NCBI RefSeq assembly: GCF_000814025.1
Contig: NZ_JWLL01000003.1
Location: forward strand, 124,001-188,000
Source: Tateyamaria sp. ANG-S1
Lineage (GTDB): Bacteria > Pseudomonadota > Alphaproteobacteria > Rhodobacterales > Rhodobacteraceae
DNA length: 64,000 bases
Direction: 5' to 3'
The notes beneath the pieces are model-generated. The model saw only the letters and a program-made list of their open reading frames with translations. It did no database searches and had not been told where the DNA came from. Shown here piece after piece: positions 42,122-50,412 of the stretch. The position numbers were made by a program, and so were the translations under genes. Position 1 is the stretch's first letter; each line of letters begins with the position of its first letter.

Positions 42122-43318
42122 ATGTCCGAAACAGTCCGCCAAAAGGCCGAAGCCGCCCTTGCCCAGGTCGAGGAAGTCACCGCCGTGGTGCTGCCCGAAC
42201 CCAAGGACGCCAACGCGATTGTCCCGCTCGAACAAGCCGACGCGCCCGTGGGCACAGAAATCCGCGCCCGTATGGACGAGATCGACATGGAAGACACGCA
42301 ATCCATCGTGTCCTTCGGGTCGGCAGCGCAGGCCGAGTTGCAGGAAATCAGCCAATCCATGCTGCAGGACGTCCGAAACAAGGATGTGGGCCCGGCAGGC
42401 GACTCTCTACGCAACATCGTCACCACGATCCGCGGTTTTTCAGTCTCCGAACTAGACGTGCGGCGCGAGCGCAGCTTCTGGGAGAAGTTGCTGGGCCGTG
42501 CCGCCCCCTTCGCTAAGTTCACCGCCAAGTTCGAGACGGTGCAGGGCCAAATCGACAAGATCACCGACGACCTGCTGGCGCATGAACACACGCTCTTGAA
42601 GGACATCAAGTCGCTCGACCTGCTCTACGAAAAGACGTTGCAGTTCTATGATGAACTGGCGCTCTACATCGCCGCGGGCGAGGAGAAGATCAAGGAACTG
42701 GACGACACCGTCATCCCGGCCAAGCAGGCCGAAGTGGACGCCGCTGCCGAGGATGATCAGGTGATGAAAGCGCAGGAATTGCGCGACCTGCGCGCCGCCC
42801 GCGATGATCTGGAGCGGCGGGTACACGACCTGAAACTGACCCGTCAGGTGACCATGCAATCCCTGCCCTCGATCCGGCTGGTGCAGGAAAACGACAAGAG
42901 CCTCGTTACCAAGATCAACTCAACCCTCGTCAACACAGTCCCGCTTTGGGAAACCCAGCTGGCGCAGGCTGTCACCATCCAGCGCAGCGCCGAAGCCGCA
43001 GCTGCCGTCCGTGACGCTAATGACCTGACGAACGAGTTGCTCACCGCCAACGCCGCCAACCTGCGCGAAAGCAACAAGGCGATCCGGACCGAGATGGAGC
43101 GCGGCGTGTTTGACATCGAAGCGGTCAAACAGGCCAACGCCGATCTGATCGGCACTATCGAAGAAAGCCTTCAGATCGCGGATGAAGGCAAGGCCAAGCG
43201 CGCCGCTGCCGAAGAAGAACTCAAGAAGATGGAAGCCGACCTGCGCGACACACTGGCGTCGGCCAAGGCGCGCAAGGATGGTGTGGGCGACACCGCTGGC
43301 ACGTCGGTTCCGAACTGA
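42122..43318 (+). CDS. TelA-family toxic-anion-resistance protein
   Basis: 398 residues, almost entirely helical with long coiled-coil stretches and no membrane segment. Family markers include RRERSFWEKLLGRAAPFAKFTAKFETVQGQIDKITDDLL and VTMQSLPSIRLVQENDKSLVTKINSTLVNTVPLWETQL. TelA/KlaA proteins are linked to tellurite, nisin and cell-wall-antibiotic tolerance, and TelA with XpaC is a recurrent pair in stress-response neighbourhoods. The ATG is 16 bases after the XpaC stop; the next gene follows in ten bases. Confidence 0.93.
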   Translation: MSETVRQKAEAALAQVEEVTAVVLPEPKDANAIVPLEQADAPVGTEIRARMDEIDMEDTQSIVSFGSAAQAELQEISQSMLQDVRNKDVGPAGDSLRNIVTTIRGFSVSELDVRRERSFWEKLLGRAAPFAKFTAKFETVQGQIDKITDDLLAHEHTLLKDIKSLDLLYEKTLQFYDELALYIAAGEEKIKELDDTVIPAKQAEVDAAAEDDQVMKAQELRDLRAARDDLERRVHDLKLTRQVTMQSLPSIRLVQENDKSLVTKINSTLVNTVPLWETQLAQAVTIQRSAEAAAAVRDANDLTNELLTANAANLRESNKAIRTEMERGVFDIEAVKQANADLIGTIEESLQIADEGKAKRAAAEEELKKMEADLRDTLASAKARKDGVGDTAGTSVPN

Positions 43319-43328
43319 CGACAGACCT

Positions 43329-44294
43329 ATGTTCGGGGCACGGATAAAGCGCGGGATCATGGCATGGGGCGGCCTCGCTGCCCTTGCGCTGCTTGGCGCG
43401 TGCGAGATGTTCGAGCCGGTGGAACCGGTGCTGACGCCCAAGGTGCGGCCCGCTGGGCTCGCCCCGCCACAGGTGCCTGACATTCAGGCCACCAGCCAGG
43501 AAAGCGCCGCGCTGCGTTCATATCTTGCACAGGTGCAATCCAGTCAGCTGACCTCGGGCCTCTTGAGGCAGGATGGGGGTGGGCCGGACACGCCCTTCAC
43601 CTCCGACATGCTGGCCCGCAACTTTGAAGAGATCGTGTTCTTCAACGAATACGCAGCCCCCGGTGTGCGGCCCGGATCAGCGAGCGCCCTGCGCCGCTGG
43701 ACGGCCCCCGTGCGCATCGGGATCGAGTTTGGCCCATCCGTGCCACCCAGCCAGCGCACGCGCGACACCAATGACGTGATCGCCTACGCCCGCCGGCTGG
43801 CGCAGGCCACCGGGCACCCGATTTCCGTGTCCGACAACCCGAATTTCCTCGTGTTCTTCGTGTCCGAAGACGACCGCGCCGCGACGTTGAACGCACGCGC
43901 CCCCGGCCTGCCCGGTGTAAACCGCACCAATCTGGCCCCCGTGCGCAACCTGCCGGGCGACGCGTATTGCGCCGTTGCCGCTTATGCCAGTGGCCCCGAG
44001 CGCTCGACCTACACGGCTGCTGTTGCCGTGATCCGCGCCGAAAATCCCGACCTCTTGCGCCTGTCCTGCATTCACGAAGAACTGGCGCAAGGCCTCGGCC
44101 TTGCCAATGACAGCCCCGACGCGCGCCCCTCGATCTTCAACGATGACGACGAGTTCGCCCTACTCACCGGCCACGACGTGAAGCTGCTGGGGATGCTCTA
44201 TGACAAACGTCTGCGCCCCGGCATCGGATTGGCAGAGGCCAAACCCATCGTCCGCACCCTTGCCGCCGAAGCCACAAGCACCGGCCCATCCTGA
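43329..44294 (+). CDS. DUF2927-domain lipoprotein
   Basis: 321 residues. A lipoprotein signal ends in LALLGAC (Cys25), then a proline-rich linker and the DUF2927 domain (residues ~95-290). The domain's conserved late segment LSCIHEELAQGLGLANDSPDARPSIFNDDDEFALLT looks like a metalloprotease-type HEE-L-x-Q-x-L-G helix. Active hydrolysis is an inference; the family is uncharacterised. It is anchored in the cell envelope and is the only clearly extracytoplasmic member between TelA and the SPFH protein. Confidence 0.88.
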   Translation: MFGARIKRGIMAWGGLAALALLGACEMFEPVEPVLTPKVRPAGLAPPQVPDIQATSQESAALRSYLAQVQSSQLTSGLLRQDGGGPDTPFTSDMLARNFEEIVFFNEYAAPGVRPGSASALRRWTAPVRIGIEFGPSVPPSQRTRDTNDVIAYARRLAQATGHPISVSDNPNFLVFFVSEDDRAATLNARAPGLPGVNRTNLAPVRNLPGDAYCAVAAYASGPERSTYTAAVAVIRAENPDLLRLSCIHEELAQGLGLANDSPDARPSIFNDDDEFALLTGHDVKLLGMLYDKRLRPGIGLAEAKPIVRTLAAEATSTGPS

Positions 44295-44318
44295 CGACCA
44301 GACCAAAGGAGGCTCAGC

Positions 44319-45428
44319 ATGAGCATTTTCGACTTCCTCTCCGGCCAGTTCATCGACGTCATCCATTGGGTGGACGACAGCCGCGACACCATGGTTTGGC
44401 GGTTCGAGCGTCACGGCCACGAAATCAAGTACGGCGCCAAGCTGACCGTCCGCGAGGGTCAGGCCGCCGTCTTCGTCCACGAAGGACAGCTGGCCGACGT
44501 CTTCACCCCCGGTCTCTATATGCTTGAGACCAACAACATGCCCATCATGACGACGCTCCAGCACTGGGATCACGGCTTCAAAAGCCCGTTCAAGTCCGAG
44601 GTCTATTTCGTCAACACCACCCGCTTCAACGACCTGAAATGGGGCACGAAGAACCCGATCATCTGCCGCGACCCGGAATTCGGCCCCGTTCGCCTGCGCG
44701 CCTTCGGCACTTATTCCGTCAAGGTGGCCGATCCCGCCCGTTTCCTGGTCGAAATCGTCGGTACCGATGGCGAGTTTACGATGGACGAGATCAGCTATCA
44801 GATCCGCAACATCATCGTGCAGGAGATGTCGCGCAGCCTCGCCAAGTCGGGCATCCCGGTCATGGACATGGCCGCCAACACCCGCGAATTGGGCCAGCTT
44901 GTGGCCAAGGAAATCAGCGCCCAAATCGCCGAATACGGCCTGACCTTGCCCGAGCTTTACATCGAAAACATCTCACTTCCCCCCGCGGTCGAAGAGGTGA
45001 TGGACAAGCGGTCTTCCATGGGCGTGATCGGAAACTTGAACGAGTACATGCAGTTCCAGGCAGCAGAAGCGCTCGGGCGCGAGGGCGGCGGAGCATCAGA
45101 TGCGATGCAGGCCGGACTGGGCGCAGCGATGGGCCTGCAAATGGGCCAGCAGGCCGCAAACTCCGGCCCCTGGGGCGCGCAACCTGCGCGTGGCGGTGCT
45201 ACACCACCGCCCCCACCCGTCGAACATGTCTGGCACGTGGCCGAAAACGGCGAAACCAAGGGCCCGTTCTCAAAGGCCCAGCTTGGCCGCATGGCACAGG
45301 CCGGGGAACTTAGCCGCGAAAGCTATGTCTGGACGGCTGGTCAGGACGGCTGGATGAAAGCCGAGGATGTCACTGAACTGGCCCAGCTTTTCACAATCCT
45401 GCCGCCACCTCCTCCACCGGGGATCTGA
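44319..45428 (+). CDS. SPFH-domain (YdjI/virion-core-like) protein with C-terminal GYF_2 domain
   Basis: 369 residues, no membrane helix. Residues ~25-240 form an SPFH/band-7-like domain (IKYGAKLTVREGQAAVFVHEGQLADVFTPGLYMLETNNMPI) of the subgroup that includes Bacillus YdjI. A Met/Gln/Gly-rich linker and a proline run follow. The GYF_2 domain (~310-362; HVWHVAENGETKGPFSKAQLGRM, W-x-x-GYV-like) should bind proline-rich or membrane-protein partners. AAAGGAGG precedes the ATG. YdjI is recruited to membranes by the zinc-ribbon protein YdjG; the gene at 47555 is a plausible equivalent here. Confidence 0.9.
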   Translation: MSIFDFLSGQFIDVIHWVDDSRDTMVWRFERHGHEIKYGAKLTVREGQAAVFVHEGQLADVFTPGLYMLETNNMPIMTTLQHWDHGFKSPFKSEVYFVNTTRFNDLKWGTKNPIICRDPEFGPVRLRAFGTYSVKVADPARFLVEIVGTDGEFTMDEISYQIRNIIVQEMSRSLAKSGIPVMDMAANTRELGQLVAKEISAQIAEYGLTLPELYIENISLPPAVEEVMDKRSSMGVIGNLNEYMQFQAAEALGREGGGASDAMQAGLGAAMGLQMGQQAANSGPWGAQPARGGATPPPPPVEHVWHVAENGETKGPFSKAQLGRMAQAGELSRESYVWTAGQDGWMKAEDVTELAQLFTILPPPPPPGI

Positions 45429-45622
45429 TCGGTGCCGGTAGCGGCGCTGGACAACAAATGTGAGCGTTGAGCCCACGCTCAAGTGTTCCCGCCAGGCAGC
45501 CAATTACAGCTTCCGACGATGGTTTGTTCGGAATTGCGCGCCTTGTCATACACCTGAATGACAACCCAGCGCCTGTCATTGCCCTATACGCTTTTCATCG
45601 CCCGTCGCGAAGGAGAGCAGGC

Positions 45623-45841
45623 ATGGATTTACAAGCCATCGGAATAGTTTTGGTCTCGCAGACCAAGGAAAAACGTTTCGATCCCGCTGACGAAGAACAA
45701 TACTATCAGGAGCTGGCAGCTGGCAGGCATGTCGCAATGATGGTCGAGGTGGTGTCGGCTGGATTTACACTCTTCCTGTCTGTTTTTGCCCGTGTTTCCC
45801 CAAAGAGGCTGCGCACCCTATGGAAGCCGACCCCCGAATGA
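45623..45841 (+). CDS. Small protein coupled to the NTF2-LuxR regulator
   Basis: 72 residues. The polar N-terminal half (VSQTKEKRFDPADEEQYYQELAAG) is followed by a hydrophobic stretch (VAMMVEVVSAGFTLFLSVFARV) likely to be one membrane helix, then a basic tail. AGGAGA lies upstream of the ATG, and the stop overlaps the next start by four bases (ATGA). No family is recognised. Tight coupling to a regulator suggests a sensor, anchor or antagonist for it. Base composition is slightly lower in G+C than the flanking cluster. Confidence 0.7.
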   Translation: MDLQAIGIVLVSQTKEKRFDPADEEQYYQELAAGRHVAMMVEVVSAGFTLFLSVFARVSPKRLRTLWKPTPE

Positions 45842-46812
45842 CAAAGCAAGATGACGACCGTGCGGCCATCCTTGCCGCCGTCGAGGCGGAGACCGACGCT
45901 TATCTGCGACATGACTATGAAGCTTGGCAAAGCTGCTGGCATGATGCGGATGAGATTCAACGCATTCAAACGCATGTCGGAAGCGGTGTGACCGTCACCA
46001 AAGGTCCTGCTGTGAGAGACCAGATGCGGGGCATTTTCGCCCAGGCACAGCCGTGGCAATTGCCAAGGAGGTTTCAACGCGAGAACTATTCCATCGTGAT
46101 CGGGTCGGACATGGCTTGGGTGAGCTACGACCAGATCGGGGATGCGCCGAGCATTCCAAAAGACATTCCCGGCCAATATCACGAGCTCAAGATCCTTCAG
46201 AAGGTAGATGGCGCGTGGAAAATTTCGTGCCTTGTCAGCACTCAAATTCGCACGACATCGACGCAAAGCCCGATGATCCAAGTGGATAGCGAGGGGCGCG
46301 TCCTTGAGATGAACACGTCAGCGCAGGATCGGCTCCCTGACCATCCCCTGCTGTATTTGAAAGCAAACAGGATTTGGGCAAGAGGTGAGGACGCGCTTTT
46401 GCATCTCCAAGAGGCCGTCACCTGGGTTGCCACAATCAGAACCCGGCACACACCGTGCGTCGGTGAAGAGGCCGTAATCCGCTCCGTGCCGCTAGGACAG
46501 GATGATGCGGGGTTGGCGCATATCTGCTGGGTGCTTCTGCGGGACGGCAAGCTGTTGATTACGTTTGATGATCGTGAACGACTTAAGACACAACTCAACA
46601 CGGCAGGCGAAGTATACCAGTTGTCGGAAGCGCAACAAAAACTCGCCCATCACCTTGTGGCGGGTAGCGACCTTGCGGCTGCCGCCGATGCGATGGATAT
46701 CAGCACGAATACGGCGAAGACGCATTTGCAACGTATCTACGACAAAACCGGTGTACGCGCGCAACCCGCCCTCGTGCGCATACTCTTGAGCGCAGACCGG
46801 CGTGATGTTTAG
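45838..46812 (+). CDS. NTF2-like (SnoaL-type) sensor fused to a LuxR helix-turn-helix
   Basis: 324 residues. Residues ~8-130 resemble an NTF2/SnoaL ligand-binding fold (ILAAVEAETDAYLRHDYEAWQSCWHDADEI, then GPAVRDQMRGIFA and YHELKILQKVDGAWKISCL). Residues ~140-255 look like a degenerate PAS-type region (IQVDSEGRVLEMNTSAQ). The C-terminal ~60 residues are a LuxR helix-turn-helix (YQLSEAQQKLAHHLVAGSDLAAAADAMDISTNTAKTHLQRIYDKTG). There is no receiver domain, so it probably senses a small ligand. It is translated with the 72-aa membrane protein and sits inside the XpaC-TelA-SPFH/zinc-ribbon region, which it may control. Confidence 0.82.
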   Translation: MTKQDDDRAAILAAVEAETDAYLRHDYEAWQSCWHDADEIQRIQTHVGSGVTVTKGPAVRDQMRGIFAQAQPWQLPRRFQRENYSIVIGSDMAWVSYDQIGDAPSIPKDIPGQYHELKILQKVDGAWKISCLVSTQIRTTSTQSPMIQVDSEGRVLEMNTSAQDRLPDHPLLYLKANRIWARGEDALLHLQEAVTWVATIRTRHTPCVGEEAVIRSVPLGQDDAGLAHICWVLLRDGKLLITFDDRERLKTQLNTAGEVYQLSEAQQKLAHHLVAGSDLAAAADAMDISTNTAKTHLQRIYDKTGVRAQPALVRILLSADRRDV

Positions 46813-47138
46813 CTGGCGGCATTTGCAACGAAGCCTCAGGTCCTATTGAAGAGAAATCCGACTGGCGCGCAAACGCAGTAAAAGCCCGCTTCGTCCCGCA
46901 CGGCCTCTACCGACCAATAGTAAGGCGTGACCGGCATTCCGTTTGAATGCAGTTCGCACCATTGTCGTCGCTGCCCGTGCCGTCCATTGACCAGCGCTGT
47001 CTGTAGTGCCGGAACCTGGTGAACAACCGCGGGTCGGTGTCTTCGCTCATCCCACATGCAAACTGGTGCGACACAGCGCTTGCATATAGCCATTGTAAGC
47101 CAACGCCATTACGCTCGGTCAGAGAGACAGGAACCACA
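46813..47138. other. Intergenic region, no supported gene
   Basis: 326 bases between the regulator and the b561-like gene. An 85-codon leftward frame (46836-47093) ends YYWSVEAVRDEAGFYCVCAP but has no ribosome site or family; I leave it unannotated. The right end should hold the promoter of the downstream pair. Confidence 0.45.
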
Positions 47139-47558
47139 ATGCGCCGCAAAGCCACCATTGCCCTGCACTGGGCGAATTTCGTTCTTCTGATCCTGCTGGT
47201 AGCAGGCGGGCCGATCCCCGCCATTGCATGGGCCTTTGTGCTGACAGGGATTGGCATGTGCGCCATCGCCATCATCCAAGGGTTAATGAACGGACCGGGC
47301 CCCAAACTCGAAGGCGCGTTACGCACCGCCCACCCGTGGCTCAGCCGTGGCATGTACGCGGCGCTTGGCCTCGTCGCCGCCCTCACCGCCTGGTATATGC
47401 TCGGCGGGCGCTGGGGCGGTCCGACGCTTGTCGATCTCTACCTCTACCTCATCGCCGCCTCGTCCTTGCACGCGATCTTCCACCTCTGGCGACACACGGC
47501 ACTTGGCGACGGGGCCTTACGCCGAATCACGCCAAAGGCGATGCACTCCATCCTATGA
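47139..47558 (+). CDS. Cytochrome b561-like four-helix membrane protein
   Basis: 139 residues with four hydrophobic helices. Histidines occur at the helix ends: His10 in IALHWANFVLL, the one in TAHPWLSRG, and several in SSLHAIFHLWRHTALG. This is the spacing expected for haem-b binding in the cytochrome b561/ferric-reductase-like fold, though two-haem binding is unproven. The stop overlaps the start of the zinc-ribbon gene (ATGA), so the two are translated together. Confidence 0.75.
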   Translation: MRRKATIALHWANFVLLILLVAGGPIPAIAWAFVLTGIGMCAIAIIQGLMNGPGPKLEGALRTAHPWLSRGMYAALGLVAALTAWYMLGGRWGGPTLVDLYLYLIAASSLHAIFHLWRHTALGDGALRRITPKAMHSIL

Positions 47559-48673
47559 CCGATCTTCCCGACCAGACCACGACGGCCACCCAAGCCGATC
47601 ACCGCTTTCCCTGCGACAATTGCGGGGCCGACTTCCGCTTTGACCCGCGTGCGGGGCTCCTTGTCTGTGACCATTGCGGCAACACGGCCCCCATGGACAC
47701 CGACGCCCCCCGCGCTGTCGCCCCCATCGCAGAGCTAGACTACCGCGCCGCCCTCACCGCCGACCTGCCCAGTGCAGAGATCGAGGAAACCCGCGTCTCG
47801 ACCTGCCCCAACTGCGCGGCGCAAGTGGAATTCGACGCCACCCTCCACGCCACCGAATGCCCGTTCTGCGCTACACCCGTCGTCACAGACACCGGCGCGC
47901 ATCGGCACATCAAACCGCGCGGCGTCTTACCTTTCGCCCTAACGGAAGGCGAGGCACGGGACGCCATGACCAACTGGCTCGGCAGCCTGTGGTTTGCCCC
48001 AAACGGCCTGCAGGACTACGCCCGCAAGGGCCGCGCGATGCAGGGCATCTATGTCCCCTACTGGACCTTTGATGCCGACACCCACAGCAGCTACTCAGGC
48101 GAACGCGGCACCGTTTACTACGAGACAAAAACCGTCATGCGGGACGGCAAGCGCCAGCAGGTGCAGGTGGCCAAAGTGCGCTGGCGCCCCGCCCGCGGCA
48201 AGGTCGCCCGCTTCTTCGACGATGTGCTGGTGCTGGCCTCCAAGTCCCTGCCCAAACGCTTCACCGACGCGCTGGAGCCCTGGGACCTGAGCGAAATGGA
48301 GCCCTACGCCCCCGAATTCCTGGCAGGCTTCCGCGCCGAAGGCTATGCAGTCGAGTTGGAAGAGGGTTTCGAGGAAGCCCGCGCCAAGATGGACCGCGTC
48401 ATTGCCCGCGACGTCAAATTCGACATCGGCGGCGACCGCCAGCGCATCCATTCGATCGACACCACACTGGGGGCGATCACCTTCAAACACGTGCTGCTGC
48501 CCGTCTGGCTCGCCGCCTACAAGTACCGGGGCGAGACCTACCGCTTTGTTGTGAACGGACGCACTGGCCGGGTGCAGGGCGAACGGCCGTGGTCCACGAT
48601 CAAGATCGCCATCGCCGTGATCCTCGGCCTGATCGTAGCCGCAGGTATCGGCCTTGTGGCGGCAGCCCAGTAA
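47555..48673 (+). CDS. Double zinc-ribbon membrane protein (YdjG-like)
   Basis: 372 residues. Two N-terminal zinc ribbons: CDNCG-x14-CDHCG (residues ~20-42) and CPNC-x17-CPFC (~85-110). A middle domain rich in aromatic strands follows ([22 protein letters not shown], then [19 protein letters not shown]), and one C-terminal membrane helix ([22 protein letters not shown]). Homologues in this group are often misnamed as PriA-like helicases, but no helicase motif exists. TFIIB-like zinc ribbons with a C-terminal anchor are the layout of Bacillus YdjG, the membrane partner of the SPFH protein YdjI. The stop shares a base with the nitroreductase start (TAATG). Confidence 0.85.
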   Translation: MTDLPDQTTTATQADHRFPCDNCGADFRFDPRAGLLVCDHCGNTAPMDTDAPRAVAPIAELDYRAALTADLPSAEIEETRVSTCPNCAAQVEFDATLHATECPFCATPVVTDTGAHRHIKPRGVLPFALTEGEARDAMTNWLGSLWFAPNGLQDYARKGRAMQGIYVPYWTFDADTHSSYSGERGTVYYETKTVMRDGKRQQVQVAKVRWRPARGKVARFFDDVLVLASKSLPKRFTDALEPWDLSEMEPYAPEFLAGFRAEGYAVELEEGFEEARAKMDRVIARDVKFDIGGDRQRIHSIDTTLGAITFKHVLLPVWLAAYKYRGETYRFVVNGRTGRVQGERPWSTIKIAIAVILGLIVAAGIGLVAAAQ

Positions 48674-49344
48674 TGACCGACTTCGACAACCTCGACGCAG
48701 TCCTATCCGCCCGCTTCTCCTGCCGCGCCTTCCGCGGCGATCCCGTACCACGCGCCGACATCGAACGGATCATCGCAACCGCGCAAAAAGTGCCAAGCTG
48801 GTGCAACGCCCAGCCGTGGCAGGTGATCGTCACCGCCGGGGCCGAAACCGACCGCTTCCGCGACGCGCTCTACGCTGCAGCCCGAACCACACCACCAGCC
48901 CCGGACATGCCCTGGCCCGAAGGCTACCCCGGCATCTACGGGATGCGCCGCCGCGCCTGCGGCTTCCAACTGTACGACGCGGTGGGCATCGAAAAAGGCG
49001 ACCGCGCCGCCTCCGCTCAGCAGATGATGGAAAACTACCGCCTCTTCGGCGCACCCCACGTGGCAATCATCACCAGTCCCAAAGTTCTGGGCCCCTACGG
49101 CGCCATGGACACAGGCGGCTTTGTCTCCGCCTTCTGCCTCGCCGCGCAAGCGCTTGGCATCGCCACAATCCCCCAAGCCGCCATCGCCGCCCAAGCCCCA
49201 TTCGTGCGGGATCACTTCACCATCGCGGAAGACCGCAACATCCTCTGCGCCATCTCCCTCGGCTATGCCGACATGGACCACCCAGCAAACAGCTTCCGCA
49301 CAGACCGCGCGCATGTCACAGACGTCATGGAGTGGAAGGAATGA
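48673..49344 (+). CDS. Nitroreductase-family FMN oxidoreductase
   Basis: 223 residues. The FMN-binding features are [15 protein letters not shown] at the start (Arg pair), [17 protein letters not shown] (the S-x-x-N-x-Q-P-W motif) and the late [17 protein letters not shown]. Members reduce nitro compounds, quinones or flavins with NAD(P)H. The ATG overlaps the zinc-ribbon stop by one base, and the stop is overlapped by dtd (ATGA), so it is a fully coupled member of the run. The physiological substrate is unknown. Confidence 0.92.
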   Translation: MTDFDNLDAVLSARFSCRAFRGDPVPRADIERIIATAQKVPSWCNAQPWQVIVTAGAETDRFRDALYAAARTTPPAPDMPWPEGYPGIYGMRRRACGFQLYDAVGIEKGDRAASAQQMMENYRLFGAPHVAIITSPKVLGPYGAMDTGGFVSAFCLAAQALGIATIPQAAIAAQAPFVRDHFTIAEDRNILCAISLGYADMDHPANSFRTDRAHVTDVMEWKE

Positions 49345-49787
49345 GAGCACTTCTGCAAAGGGTGAGCGAGGCGTCGGTGACCGTCGAGGGCGCAGTGGTC
49401 GGCCAATGCGGTCCGGGCCTCCTGATTCTCGTCTGTGCCATGCCCGGCGACACGTCTGACACGGCCAAGACGCTCGCCAAGAAGGTGTCCAAGCTGCGGC
49501 TGTTCAAGGACGATGCAGGCAAGATGAACCTGTCGATCCTGCAAACCGGCGGCAGTGCGCTTGTGGTAAGCCAATTCACACTGGCGGCAGACACTTCCCG
49601 CGGCAACAGGCCGGGATTTTCCGGTGCGGCCAAACCGGACGAGGCCGAGGCGCTGTACCTGCAGTTCGCCCAAGAATTGCTTGACTTGGGGGTTGAGACG
49701 GAAACCGGTAAATTCGGTGCAGACATGTCCGTCGGCCTCACGAATGACGGCCCGGTCACTATTTGGCTGGATACACAGACCGACTAG
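49341..49787 (+). CDS. dtd: D-aminoacyl-tRNA deacylase
   Basis: 148 residues, normal length. The catalytic-site motifs are [21 protein letters not shown] and the C-terminal [12 protein letters not shown] (the cross-subunit Gly-cisPro motif). It removes D-amino acids and glycine mischarged on tRNA-Ala in the cytoplasm as a dimer. The start [17 protein letters not shown] is invariant in the family and fixes the ATG, which overlaps the nitroreductase stop by four bases. Confidence 0.97.
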   Translation: MRALLQRVSEASVTVEGAVVGQCGPGLLILVCAMPGDTSDTAKTLAKKVSKLRLFKDDAGKMNLSILQTGGSALVVSQFTLAADTSRGNRPGFSGAAKPDEAEALYLQFAQELLDLGVETETGKFGADMSVGLTNDGPVTIWLDTQTD

Positions 49788-49861
49788 ACCGGACACGTCT
49801 GCTGTGCGGACATTACCGACATCGCCATGGTCCTCTAAATCAGGCAGTGTTAGATTATGAC

Positions 49862-50386
49862 ATGCCAGTTTTAGTTTCCCTATCAGGCCTTCCCGGAGTG
49901 GGCAAAACCACCTTGGCCAAAGCCCTCGCGCCGCGTGTCAAAGCTTTTCACCTTCGCGTAGATTCCGTGGAAGTTGCGATGAAGAACAGCGTTCTAAGCA
50001 TTCATTCAGCAGAAGACGCAGGCTACCTAGCACTGGCGTCTATCGCCAAAGACAATCTCTTTCTTGGCTTTGATGTGATTGTGGATACGGTGAACCCAAT
50101 TGCAGTAACGAGACAATTATGGTCCGAAACCGCCGCCGCTTGCGGTGCGCATCTATTGAACGTTGAGGTCATATGCTCTGATGAGACCGTTCACCGGGAT
50201 CGGGTAGAGAAGCGCGAAAATGACATTGAGGGCCTCAATGTTCCTGACTGGCAGCAGGTAAGCAATCGCGCATTTGAAGCGTGGGAACAGGATCGAGTGA
50301 CTTTGGATACCAACGCAGTGTCCATCGAAAGATGTGTGGCCACAATAGCCGATGGAATGGCAAACCTGCACTCCACAACTTTGTAG
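49862..50386 (+). CDS. AAA_33-type P-loop kinase
   Basis: 174 residues. The P-loop GLPGVGKTTLAKALA (Walker A, residues ~9-18) is followed by a conserved Asp in DVIVDTVNP and an arginine-rich lid (HRDRVEKRENDIEG), the layout of chloramphenicol-phosphotransferase/gluconate-kinase-like small kinases. The substrate is unknown. It is rightward, 74 bases after dtd, and convergent with the secretion operon. G+C content is lower than in the genes around it, which may indicate later acquisition. Confidence 0.82.
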   Translation: MPVLVSLSGLPGVGKTTLAKALAPRVKAFHLRVDSVEVAMKNSVLSIHSAEDAGYLALASIAKDNLFLGFDVIVDTVNPIAVTRQLWSETAAACGAHLLNVEVICSDETVHRDRVEKRENDIEGLNVPDWQQVSNRAFEAWEQDRVTLDTNAVSIERCVATIADGMANLHSTTL

Positions 50387-50412
50387 GTCCGGGCCCTAGG
50401 CCGCCCCTAACC

